This document shows positions 1 to 11,419 of a DNA stretch of 64,000 nucleotides, in pieces. Under the pieces are notes generated by a model. It ran no database searches, was not told the origin of the DNA, and saw only the letters and a program-made list of their open reading frames with translations. This DNA comes from Acorus gramineus (lineage: Eukaryota; Streptophyta; Magnoliopsida; Acorales; Acoraceae), in the NCBI GenBank assembly GCA_030737835.1, contig CM060851.1, forward strand, positions 9,853,611 through 9,917,610, given 5' to 3'. Positions within the stretch are counted from its first letter, which is position 1; each line of letters opens with the position of its first letter. Made by a program: the position numbers and the translations under genes.

Positions 1-1904
1 CTGATGAGTATGTTTCTTCATAGTCAAATCCCAGGTTTATGCAGGAAACATTGTGCCACAAGACGTGTCTTATATCTAGCAATTTTATTTTCTCATTTCG
101 CTTTCTTACAAACACCCATTTGTAACCTTCAGGGTTAACATCTTTTGTGGTCTGTATTATAGGTTCGAATACACCACACTTTCAAGAAAACCCAATTCTG
201 CTTGAATAGCATCTTTCCACTTTGGCCAATTATTTCTTTGTCAACATTCATTTATGCTATGTGGTTCATTGTAATCATCGCCCTTTGAAATTTCAGTAGC
301 TACTTTGTATGATAAATATGTCATCGATGATCATTTATTTGCGATTCCACATTTCTCTTATATGCATATAAAATATAGAGATCTCAATATTATTAGGTAC
401 ATTTTCCTCTTCAAGAGTTTATGTAGTCACTTCTGGAACTCGTTTCTCTTCAGGGACATTATATTCTTCTAGAGTTTTAAAGAAAGTGGATCTATTGTTC
501 ATAATTTCTTCTGGAACATTATGTATAACTTCTTTTGGAGCATTATTAGAGCATGATTTTCATTTGATCTCCACTTCTGGGGAGCTGAATTTTTTTGAAC
601 CTATAGGTCTATCACGCATCTGGCGTGCATTAGGAATTTGATTTTCACGTTGAGCGATACGTGAGTCTAGATGAGACAGAGTGGATGTACTCCACGATAA
701 TTCTCGTCGTTCTTCAGGGACAGATCGTACTTCAGGTACGTTCTTCCTTCCCCTTATCGGCGGGAATATTGTCTCATTAAAATGGAAATCCACAAATCAT
801 GCGGTAAAAACTATCATCGAGCAAAAGAATCTGCTAATTCTTTAGTATATGCCCAAATGAATAGTTCAACACATCATCGTGTACCATGGATATGCGAGAT
901 AGTCATGTCAAATCATAAAGATCATAGAACTTCTAGTTTATATGAGTAAATATGGATATTTATAATAACCCTTAGGAGAGAGCATAAAGCTTTTTTAATG
1001 TATGCTTCTGGCATGAGACATTATTAATGCATAGATACTCCATAATTTTAAAATGGCATATGTTGAGATAGGTATCTTTTGTAGACTTCTTCTGGATCTA
1101 CATGAATACAATGCATTGTTGATACAAAATTTTGTATCTCTTGAAAACATGATATCTACCCTTCTGGAGCCTTCGACCAAGTTTACAATATCAAAAATAA
1201 TATTATCATTTGCATTAATTAATGTTAAACTCAAAAAATAAGATAAATATGAAAGTGCATTTCATATAATAAAGAAAAATAAAGACGTAAATATAAAATT
1301 GACAAATATCTAATCATATATCAAGTACATGACCAATAAAGAGTTTAAGCGTACTTCAGGTACGCAACCAATTTAAAGATTTGGACGTACTTCAGGTACG
1401 TGACCAAAATTATGTTATAAAATACCAAATAGATGACAATAATTTTCCTTTGCATTTTAGGGGTTTGTTATGCAAACTTTTCCCTTGCTTTCATTCAATA
1501 GCATTCCACTTTTGGTGGTTTCAAATAACTTGTCATCTCTACGATTGTTGTAGTTATATAAACCATGAAATAACCCTTGACCATGTCCATTGCTCAAAAT
1601 AAAATAAAATAAAATGCATTTGCTTCAGGCAACGATGCTGAGTCAATAGATCGGGTTTCATGATTTTTTTTTATATTTATATTATTATCAAAGTTCATTG
1701 TTCAGCAATGAAAAAACATGAAATTTGATAATAATATTTTTGCTTTCGATATTGCTACTACTGAAGCATCATTGAGGCATAATGGTCAGTGGACCTTTGT
1801 CAATGAGGTATTAATATTTAAATCCTCTTTATTATGATGTTGAAAGCTAATCACAATATTTTTTTTTTACAAGTTCTTACTGGGATACACATAGCCACCT
1901 TTTT

Positions 1905-2856
1905 TTTATGATCCTTCCAGGACCCATAAAGATTTCATAGTCTACAGACCCAAATAGCCATTAATTTTATATAATCCTTCAGGATAATAAAATTGTATTT
2001 AGTTCTTAAAGGATAAAATAAAATAAAATTTTGCATAGTCTTTCAGGAATCATATAATCATAATTTTTATACAGTCATTCACGGATAAAATAAAATAAAA
2101 TTTTGCATGGTCCTACCGGGACGCATTATTTATAATTTTTGCATGGATAATAAAATTGTATATAGTCCTTCAAGGATAAAATAAAATAAAATTTTGCATG
2201 GTCCTTCAGGGATTCATATAATCATAATTTTTATACAGTCCTTCAGGAATAAAATAAAATAAATTTTTGCATGGTCCTTCAAGGATCCATGTAAACACAA
2301 TTTTTGTATGCTCCTATAATATGACTTTTACTTGGTCCTTCAGGGACTAATATAATCATAACTTTACATGATCCTTAAGGGATCTATGTACACAATTTTT
2401 TATTGTCCTCCAAGGACACATGATTTTATAACATCAAAGTAGATTTTATATATCCAAAGAATAAATATCAAATGCCACAAAATTCTAATTTCAGCAAATT
2501 TGATGTGACAAATAATTATGATGTTAACACAAATGTTGTCAACTCACTAGTAACAAAACTAAATTTAATCAATGAGTAAAATAAGAAAATACTCTACAAT
2601 GAATAAAGCATATCATAGAGCAAGGGGACCGAATGGATATAAATGATACTAAATATAATTTAGCAGAACCATTGAGTTTCCTCTATGGACAAATCATTTA
2701 ATCAAGCTAATACACAATTCTTATTATGTGAGTCATGTGACCGAGTCAATAGAAAGTACACACTTTTTCGTATAAGCATTGGGGTTGATTATAAATGATG
2801 CATCAATGCAACATCCATGCGTATATTAATCACGAAGATGAGATTACATGGTCGAA

Positions 2857-2891
<35 letters not shown>

Positions 2892-3312
2892 ATACTATGA
2901 TATAGAAAATGCATAAAGAAATGAATTCTTAAAACAAATCTATAAAAGAATATAACACATGGGTATATTTAATTATGTAGCATAGAGTGAGAAAACTCAT
3001 TTTTCTTTTTCTTTTTCATTAGTCCTTCAAGGACCCAAAAAAATAATATATCATATGACCTTTGTTTTGTCCTACAGGAACACGAGCAACCATAATTGTG
3101 TATATATATCCTTCAAGGATAAAATAAAATAAAATATAATTTTTGCATGGTCCTTCAAGGACACCTTTAATCATGTCTTCTATATGGTCCTACGGGGACA
3201 CAAATAAATAAATAAAAATTTCATACGGTCCTTCAGAGCCACTTTTGAATCCTAACATTGCATGATCCTTCAGGGATCCATGTACATAAGTTTTTCATTG
3301 TCCTACTGGGAC
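1905..3312. repeat. Dispersed GTCCTTCAGGGAC-type dyad repeats in the copia leader
   Basis: Roughly twenty copies of a 13-base imperfect palindrome (GTCC-TTCAA-GGAC or ATCC-TTCAG-GGAT variants) occur in two clusters, about 1,905-2,415 and 3,018-3,312. They are usually 30-60 bases apart and often joined by the linker ATAAAATAAAATTTTGCATG. Each can fold into a 4-5 bp stem with a 4-5 base loop. They lie in the leader of the copia fossil between its primer-binding region and pol. No coding frame crosses them. Confidence 0.7.
2856..2892. repeat. (CA)n(TA)n microsatellite
   Basis: A run of about twelve CA units followed by about nine TA units inside the copia leader. Confidence 0.9.
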
Positions 3313-4299
3313 ACATGATTTTGTGACATTAAAATGGAACTCACATCAAATATTTATGAAATATCAAAATTGACATGATATCTAAAAAAAATGTTAACAC
3401 GTATTTGAATAATAGATTAACAAGGTAAATGTCAACATTTTTTTTTAAAATACTCAATAAGAAAAATAATGCATCAAGCAGGCATGACTCTCATGAATCA
3501 GCAAAGCAAGTATAAACACAGTATGAAGAATATATTGTATCTTTAATAGACATTAAAATAGATTCAACAAGAGTTCAGGGGAAAAAAATCCATGTTTAAA
3601 GTTCAGGGAGACCTTTTAATTTTCATTCATTCAAAATACAAAAATGGAATCATAGTTTGTCAAATTAGTATGGAAGTTTTCAAATAGGGCATGATGGTGA
3701 TATAATAAAATTATGGATTCTTCTCATGCCAATAGTATTATTCATGAATATAATAAACTAAACAATAACATATAGTATAACATATCATGCATATAACTAT
3801 AGTAAATTCAACACCAATACAAGAGATGATAAAAATAAAAAAAAATTATGTAGATCATTAAAAACCCACCGATATAAACCTTTCTCTTTAACAAAGAGTT
3901 TCTCATGCTGATAACGTGTTATAAATTAAGAATAATACATGAATATAAGAATACACAGACAAAGCATACAAGACATATAGAAAAAACAAATAGAGAGAGA
4001 TTTCTTATTTATTATTTATTGATTATAAAATACATTGTAAACCCCTCAATTTATAGAGTTCATGGAGAAATCTCAAATGTTAAAAGTTATAAGTAATAAA
4101 AGGTGATGGGGTAGTTAATAGGGTGATTAAGACAAAGGGGTTATGGAGTTGAATGAGAGGGGAAGATTATGGGTTGGAGAATTGGTAATTTTCACGATTC
4201 TCTGGAATGTAGAGTAGATTTTTTAGCACGCCTTGAGGAACACTCGTACGATAAGAGACATTGACAACCACAGACTAGTTTAAACAAACAGGATACATA

Positions 4300-5059
4300 T
4301 ATCGAGTGTTGTAGGTCTGGTTAGCCTTATTTAGGGGTACATATACATACATACTCCCTCGTAAAAATAGCATGTTGAGGTACGTTTGACAAGTAGCTTT
4401 AATTAATTATAGGTGAAAACATTTTCCTTACCTCAAAAAAAAAATTAATTTGCACAACTTTAGCCATCAAAATGGGTATGCACAATTTATTAGTCCCACT
4501 ACATGCTCTCCTCATGATAGGAGAAAACCCTTTTACAAAGAAAAAGTCACTCTATAGCAGCTAATAATGACACCAATGCTTTACTATGACATGCAATTCA
4601 AAAAGGACACCATCCAGATGAGATGAGATGCATAAAGAAATTAAGATTGGAATATTCTATTCAAAATCCTCCTTTCCTATGTGAATTCATGGATATCTTA
4701 GACAAAATTTCTCTTTCTCCGGAATCTAGATTCCTTAGAATGAAAAATTCTCCTGAAGGACCAGAATTACAAACTGGCCCTCAAATGGTTAACCCTTTTA
4801 ACTACATAATCAAGATCAAACCAATACAAAGAAGAAACTCTTAGAAATCAAACAAACATATTGAAGTTCCTCGTTTTCCAGAAATAAGCATACACGACCC
4901 CCAAGTTCATTCATAACATAAATATTTCATTCAATCCTTGAACCAAACTAAACACCTCATAAATGGTTCCAAAGCACAAGAAATTATCCTACAATACTTA
5001 CCACATAGTTCATACTGCCATAACCAAAAAGTTCATCCATGGTACCTCAGTTCAGAGCA
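4300..5059. other. Spacer, including probable RS2Z 3' UTR
   Basis: AT-rich sequence with no supported reading frame. The part just below 5,060 should hold the 3' UTR and polyadenylation region of the minus-strand splicing-factor gene, but I see no decisive poly(A) signal. Confidence 0.5.
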
Positions 5060-8000
5060 TTACGCCGGGGACTCGCTGCCTCTGGGGGAAGAAGCGTGAT
5101 TATTGTTGTTATCGTCATCAACAGGGCTCTGATCGTCACGAGGGCTAGGGCTCCGACCATTGGTCTCAGGACTCCGGTACCTGCTCCCGACGGGACTCCC
5201 TCCCTCCTGACTCATTGGACTCCTGCTGTTGTTCCCCCTGGGGCTCCTGCTATAGTCTGATCCTTCGCGTTCCCTGCGCTGCTCCTTTGGTGATGGGCTC
5301 AACCTCTCCCGGGGGCTGCCCGCTCCATTCTCTGGTGAGATGCTGCGGTCACGCCTCTTGGATGAGGGTGGTGGGGAGCTTTTCTTTGGCTTTGGGCTCC
5401 TGCTGTATGGAGGGCTCCTTGATCTCCTCTCCTCACTCTCATAGTTTCGTCCGCCTCTCCTTGGAGGAGACCGACTGCAAATCAGAAACAACTTGCAAAA
5501 GTCAGAAACATGGTTTAAAGCATCAATTTTTTCAATATATCAGTGGGGGTGGGTCCCAAATCGAAATATTCTATTAGTAAAAGTTGTGTCAAAATATTTT
5601 TTTTAGAAAATCGGGATATATGAAAAATACCAAAAAAAAAATTGCGTTGCGAACACCACACTCCCCTTCTCCCCCAATGGCCGGAAGCCATTGGTTGCAT
5701 CCAACAAAGGGCCAGGTATCAAAGAATATAAATGGTAGGTAAAGGGGTCAGGTTGACCCGTGTACTACCTACCAATATATCTAAAATATATCAACGATAT
5801 ATCAATGACATCAGTGATGGCATCATAATAAATTACCTAATCAATAAGTGGACTGATAAGTGTCCAATGTATCAGTTTTGTGGGGGGTGTTTTTTTTTTG
5901 TTTGAGGGGGGAAAGGAGGGGGGGTGGGTTGGCAAAACCGATATATTGAACAAACATATCCATATATCAGTAGACATGGTTATAACCAATCCAAGGAAGA
6001 TATAGTTAACCTAAACCAATCAAATCATGAATATTACCCAAGATAGCAGTTTGCCAAACTTATCACAGCTGATGATAGCTGTGTTCTGAAATCCAATGAA
6101 CCAACCACATAACAGACTACAACAACAATATGTAGCCACTCACTAATCACAATTATCAATTCAGCATACCAAATTGGCAAATTCACACCAACATCAACGC
6201 CAACAAGGCAAGGAAAATAGTATACATCATCTTGCAGCACGATAACCACAACATCTATAAATCTCTAAGCTTAATACAACGTATAGATTTAATAGCTTTT
6301 TGCAATAAGTCATCTCTGAGATCAATGGAAACCACCAGAGGTTAATGAACTAATAGGAGAATCAACCAACCTGTAACTGCGGCTCCGGCTATAACTGCGA
6401 CTTCTGCTTCTACCCCGTCGAGCTGGTGACCTGGAGGGAGACCTTGAATAACTTCGCCCACGCCTGCAATACAGTTTTTTTTATCATTAAGCAATAAAAA
6501 AACACCACCATGCAATGAAAGAAAAATAGACCAGTAAAAAAAATTAAACTGAATATCTGAAGTAAAATTACTTGATGTTCTTTGGACTATTCTGGCAGTT
6601 TCTTTCTATGTGGCCTCTCTCTCCACACCGGTAACATTTATTTTTCCAGTCACCAGCTTTGCAATCTCGAGCCCAATGGCCATCTAGGCCACAATTGAAG
6701 CAACGACCAGATCCAGGAGGTGGACCTCTGCCAAGATATTCTCGAGAACCTCCAGCACCACGTGGTCCCTAAAATAAAATTTATATAATATGTCAATGAG
6801 CATTAATTCAAGAACATTTTTGAAATGTTGAAAAAAGACAACAAAATTCAGGTACCATGTGGGGGTGAACGATTTGATGGCTAAAATGACGGCCAAAAGA
6901 ACAAGCAAGGAGCATTTTGTAAACAAATTAATGTCTAGTTCAGATGCATACCCCTTTAGCAAACTCAACTATAATGCGGCTTCCATCAAAATCTCGTCCA
7001 TTTAAGCTGTACCTTGCATCATCAGCATCTCTAGGATCACTAAATTCCTGCATCATCAGAAGTAAACAAATGGCACGAAATAATGCCCACATTTTCACGT
7101 CATATTTGACTACATCCAGGACATCACATTAGGTCTTGCAACTTGGTAAGACATAATTATAGAACAACCGGAAAAAGAATAGTAGGGCAAGGAATACATA
7201 CAATAAAGGCGAAGTCGTGCTTCATATCCACGTCACGTACTCTGCGAAACGGTTGCCAGAAACAGTAAGGCCATCATGACTTAAGTAGCAAAGGGTGTGA
7301 CACTTCGCCCATCAGAAGATGAAATAAACACCACTTTGGGATTGTTGCCATTCCATAAAAACACGCAATAACATTATAGAAAGGACCGCCAAAGTCTCCT
7401 ATGGACTCTGCAAGAATGGCCATCAATTCCACCAGGGCACCCTCTCACCATAGACCTCCAGGTTGGGCAAAAGCCCATAAACCTTCAACAAGATCATTCA
7501 AGTTAAAACACACGACATCTGGGGGCGCAACCTTCGCTTGTAGATAGTATGTAGAATAGAGAAAAGAAATCCAAGCACGGATTGAGTGCTTGGCAGAGAA
7601 ATGTGTTTTTCGCACCTAACTGAAGGACTCCCACCCCTCCACACTGAATGGCCACTAAGTCAACAACAAATCAAGAGAAACTAAACCAGCTCACCCACCC
7701 ACACTGAATAGCTACTGAGCCAACAACGGATCAAAAGAGGCTAAACCAGACCACCAACATTTAATAAACATAAACAAAATCACAAGGTACAACAAACAAC
7801 TTCAATCACCAAGATTCAGGAAATGACAAGCAGATGCCCCCAACCACATTATGCAATGTTCGATCAATTATAGACAGGATGGAATTGGAATACTGAAGCA
7901 AAAATAAAAGTACTACGAGATGGATGAATCAAGCTGAACAAATCATAGAACACTCATATAGGAACACAAAAAGGAGCCCACAAAATTTAAGAACCAAGTG

Positions 8001-8202
8001 ATACATATGGTTTGTGGTTGATTACCAACATTGGGTATCCTTGTTACACCCCCTCCCCACCAACAAAAAAAAAAATGCACCGGCTGAGCTGTTACCTTCC
8101 ATATCTGCTGAAAAGGTCTTCAAGGTCACGTGAGCGGGTACGATGAGAGAGCCGCCCAACATAGAGACGCGTACTTCCATAGCGATCATCGTAGCGAGGC
8201 AT
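5060..8202 (-). CDS. RS2Z33-like: RS2Z-type SR splicing factor (RRM, two zinc knuckles, RS tail), six coding exons
   Basis: This is a plant-specific SR protein of the RS2Z subfamily, a nuclear pre-mRNA splicing factor. Coding exons on the minus strand are 8096-8202, 7202-7241, 6952-7047, 6572-6768, 6371-6463 and 5060-5474. All junctions are GT-AG and phases match, giving 948 nt or 315 residues. The start MPRYDDRYG is the family's usual N-terminus. RNP2 is LYVGRL near residue 12 and the RNP1 region is HDFAFIEF at 44-51. Zinc knuckles are C104-C107-H112-C117 and C126-C129-H134-C139, with all eight ligands present. From residue 148 on, the protein is RS/SP-rich and ends [10 protein letters not shown], as in Arabidopsis RS2Z32/33. 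I see no lesion. A 3.1-kb intron separates a short upstream leader exon from a 7-base leader piece joined to the ATG. Family known; exact orthology (RS2Z32 versus RS2Z33) not decided. Confidence 0.95.
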
Positions 8203-10111
8203 CTTTAAACTGCAAAATTTTGCAAAAATAAAAGTAGATGTCATGTGTTTGAAGGAAAACCATGTTAAGAATAAAATACTACATTTCCAAATTTCATAAT
8301 AGTAAAAGTAGATGAACAAAAGGAGAGAGAATAGGCCCACAACAATAGCAGTGCCAATGTTATCGATTTATTGAATCGTGGAAGCTAGTCCCTTTTCATC
8401 AAAAAAAAAATAAAAGTGCCAGGTCAACCAAAAACAAAATCCAAACTAGACATGTAAAGGAAATAATAGTCCATAAAACCTCAAATAAAGATAGCCAACT
8501 CAATAATCAAGAATTCTACTCCTATACCATATACCCATATCAGAGGCATGTCTCATGCAACAAAAAAACTGTTCTCTCCATCCTTCATCAGCTCCAAGTT
8601 AATTAGTAAAATCATCCAGGTACACAATTCTGATGCTCCGTAATGTGAGGACCACTAGCACCACCTCTCATGCCCATATTACATAGCAGACCATCATGAA
8701 GACAAATATCACCAATTATGACATTACTTACAATAATCAATATCCACACAAATAAACCTTCCTCCATCTGAACAAGCTTATCACCATTGTAGCCTTTTTT
8801 TTGTTTTTGCTTTCGTTCAAAGATCAAATGCAATATACAAAAAAGAAAAACTAAGAAAACACAAAAAAACAATTCAATACAATCTGTGGTGACAAAAGCC
8901 ATACATGAAAGAAAGACAGCAAAACCCAACAAATGATTGTGTGGAGCATTTGTTACAACTGCATAATTTTGTGTGTGTGTGTGTGTGTGTTTATGAAAGT
9001 GAGGAAATTTGGTTGAATCAGGTTCATTTCATGTGTATGTCAGGCTTGGACCATAGCTGTAGAACCAAATCAACCCGATTATGATCTCTCTTTTTTTCCT
9101 TTTGTGCATCCGATGAAAAGGTAGGAGCGTCATTTATGATATGAAAACATGAATACTCACAACTCAGCCGTCCCCAAGAAGCAAACCAATCATGTGAACC
9201 AACTCCTGTGCCCGCTTAGAAGCCTTTATGGCTTCCCAAATATTCTCAAAGTACATGTCATTTTATTTTGACCAAATGAAAGTAGAAAATGTCATTATTC
9301 TATTTTTATTATTTAGGGTCACATGAATCAGTTTGTAAAGTATCATGGGGTTAAGAGCTTGAAAGATTAGGTTTTAGAATTTATTTGCCATGCATAAGTG
9401 CAAGTAGGGACTTAATATTAAATAAAAATTTAGCAGGGTTTTTTCTCTAAATTTGCTCTTTATAACTTTCACAAGACAGTTCGTACTAGGACTTGCCCAC
9501 GCGATTTCACACCCTTTGAAACACAGTTAACCCTTCCCTGTGTTTCAAATATCAATCAGTAGTCTTTGATATATCGATTTTTTTGAATAAATCGCAAAAA
9601 TCAAAGTACATATCAAGAATTAAAAAACAAACTCAATTTCTCACAATATATTACCCACACAGCACGATAAATTCAAAAATAAAAAATAAAACCAGCTAAC
9701 GGGCTAACATGTCATTGGGATCAGCCCAAATTCAATACTTTAGGATTTTAATTTTTTCAAAAAAGATTCCCCAACTTCTTTTAAAATTATGATCCCTAAT
9801 TTTCCTATTTCCACCATAACATCTCAAACACTCATCTTCATCAATAAAAATGTATATATTTTCTCCATTTTCCAGTTTTTATACATATCCTAATTATTTT
9901 TCTATTTTCTCCATTTTTCAAAAAAAAAAAAATCAAACAATCAATATATAGATCAATTTGCGGGTCTTTCGATATAACTTTTTGATATTAGAACCTTGAC
10001 CCTTCCTCCTCACCCAAACCCTAAACCCCCATACCCAATAGTCACAAGCCAACATCAAATCAATTGGATGAGGGTCGTAGCCAGGCCCCAAAGATGGTCG
10101 GCCAGGATGGA

Positions 10112-10148
10112 TGTTGCCAAAAGGCAGGCTTGCTGCCTTTTGGCAACA
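10112..10148. repeat. Perfect 16-bp stem hairpin in RS2Z leader intron
   Basis: TGTTGCCAAAAGGCAG (10,112-10,127) and its exact reverse complement (10,133-10,148) flank a five-base loop. The inverted duplicate has the same 16-bp stems at 19,503-19,518 and 19,524-19,539. A further partial copy (CTGCCTTTTGGATAAG) lies just downstream. Confidence 0.9.
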
Positions 10149-10871
10149 GCTCCACTGCCTTTTGGATAAGGGTTCTTCCCTGTCCCAACCACCCGAGGCC
10201 TCCCCTCTGGCTCCCACTTCCCCATCGGACAATCCCCACCACCATCCTCTCCGCCATGGCCCTCCACAGCTGGAAAATCACCCGACCGTTGACATCCTAG
10301 GCCTCCAAAACTCATGGCATACCTCAGAAGATTCAAAAACATGCAAGAAAACCCTAACCCAAAACTGTCTTACACTGAGATTTCAAATAACAAATTTACG
10401 AACAACCACTGGTCATTTTTGTTTACGACCATGTCACTAAAAACTGATATGCATGGCAAACGGACCTCAAAATCTAATCACTTAAGCTCTGAATCCCACG
10501 AAACAAATATCTGCACAAAAATATGAAATATTTTATCCTCATTTGGTCAAAAATAAAAAATTCAAATCAGACCCATTTTGTTCCACAGTTAAATGAACCC
10601 CATTTAACAAAACTCCTCATTTATATATTTTATTCACACACACACACACACACACAAAAATTCATGTAGTTGTTGCAACAATAAATACCGGAATGGATGA
10701 AGCTAACTGGACAACAAGATTACCATAAAAATTCAATTTTCACTGTAGATTTCAATTTAAGCATTAATGAATTATCTAACTCATCTGATAAATATATAAT
10801 AAAAATTTCCCCACATCCCCCAAAATTTAATTCACCATCCCCTGCCATCTAAAAATTACAATTATTCTCAT

Positions 10872-11060
10872 GGGGCTCGGACCAGTAGCCCAGTGGTTGA
10901 CAAGAGAATTTGCAGCCCCGAGGTCATGGGTCCAGGTCCCAGCGTTTACCTAACAAGAAAATTATAAAAGGATGAACCCAATGAATAAATTTTAACCTGA
11001 ACTTCTTCCACAAAAACTTACACTGGCTTTGGGTACCTCTTCAAAACCTTCTCCCATATC
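10872..11060 (+). mobile_element. tRNA-derived SINE in RS2Z leader intron
   Basis: A pol III A-box-like stretch (TAGCCCAGTGGTTGACAAGAG) is followed about 25 bases later by a B-box-like stretch (GGGTCCAGGTCCCAG), the layout of tRNA-derived plant SINEs. The same unit sits in the inverted duplicate near 18,700-18,790 on the opposite strand, so it inserted before the duplication. The 3' end and target-site duplications are not clear; the end given is approximate. Confidence 0.55.
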
Positions 11061-11403
11061 TTATTCATAACAATATATGTATAAACAGATCCACTTAAAA
11101 TCAAAGAATCACTCACCAAGAAAAGATAAACTTTTTGTTCTTCGGAGATTCATGGTTCTCCACGCATCATTAAAGGTGAATTAAACTTAAAACAAAAGAA
11201 AACACGCAAAACTCCAATACCCAGTCGCGAATCATTTCAAGAACCAACGATGGAAACCCTAGAAACAGAAGATCTGACCGAAATAGAACAAAAAAAAACG
11301 AACATGTGATACGGATCGAAGAGCACGTACCTGCAGATCTCGGCGATGAAGATCGCAAACCCTAATTTTCTGCTCTAAGGAGTCGTGCCGTCCGTGCCCG
11401 TGT

Positions 11404-11413
11404 GTTTATATAG
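11404..11413 (-). promoter_or_regulatory. TATA box of the RS2Z gene
   Basis: The minus strand reads CTATATAAAC about 70-80 bases upstream of the leader-exon donor. The position suits initiation near 11,378. This promoter side was not carried into the inverted duplicate. Confidence 0.6.
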
Positions 11414-11419
11414 CGATAT

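Larger units (their letters stand above)
1..4290 (-). mobile_element. Ty1/copia LTR retrotransposon fossil, cut by the window edge
   Basis: Read on the minus strand, about 1-400 matches the start of a copia reverse transcriptase (motifs like KWVFV and YKARLVAQ), and 560-793 matches the integrase-RT linker (GRPIGSK-like). At 3,901-3,917 lies the LTR/primer-binding junction typical of plant copia elements (...TTATAACA then CGTTATCAGCA on the minus strand). The LTR therefore starts at about 3,917 and runs right to a poorly defined end near 4,290. Between the junction and pol is a long non-coding leader with many short dyad repeats. The second LTR is outside the window. The element is heavily broken, with many breaks and much of gag-pol missing, and is probably old. 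Family assignment is firm from pol; the outer LTR boundary is inferred. Confidence 0.75.
9075..11346. repeat. Large inverted repeat, arm A (source copy in the RS2Z leader)
   Basis: This 2.27-kb stretch recurs in reverse complement at about 18,312-20,643. Matching positions sum to about 29,651. A 213-base stretch (10,314-10,526 versus 19,125-19,337) translates identically over 70 codons in both arms, so identity is very high there. Arm A is continuous with the RS2Z leader exon and its promoter side, whereas arm B stops inside the leader exon. That makes A the likely source. The match ends at CCGATTATGATC on one side and in the leader exon (CGCCGA) on the other. Confidence 0.93.
8203..11380 (-). 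other. RS2Z 5' UTR: leader exon plus 3.1-kb leader intron
   Basis: On the minus strand a leader exon ends at 11,331 with the donor CTGCAG|GTACGT. The acceptor TTTTGCAG lies at 8,210-8,217, seven bases before the ATG. The resulting intron (8,210-11,330) contains a SINE, a strong hairpin, GT and CA microsatellites, and the source copy of the inverted duplication found at 18.3-20.6 kb. The transcription start is inferred from a TATA box and should be near 11,375-11,380. Long leader introns are known in RS2Z genes. Confidence 0.75.

Noticed and set aside
1905-3312. CRISPR-like array
   Set aside because: The repeats are short, variable palindromes with irregular spacing in a plant retrotransposon leader. 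There are no unique spacers of fixed length.
10055-10440. Overlapping 70-109 codon frames, repeated at 19,125-19,718
   Set aside because: They fall in the RS2Z leader intron and its inverted copy. Their preservation reflects the recent duplication, and frames are open on both strands around the hairpin.
10872-10945. A functional tRNA gene
   Set aside because: A- and B-box-like sequences are present, but no cloverleaf can be drawn and the copy is flanked by SINE-type sequence.
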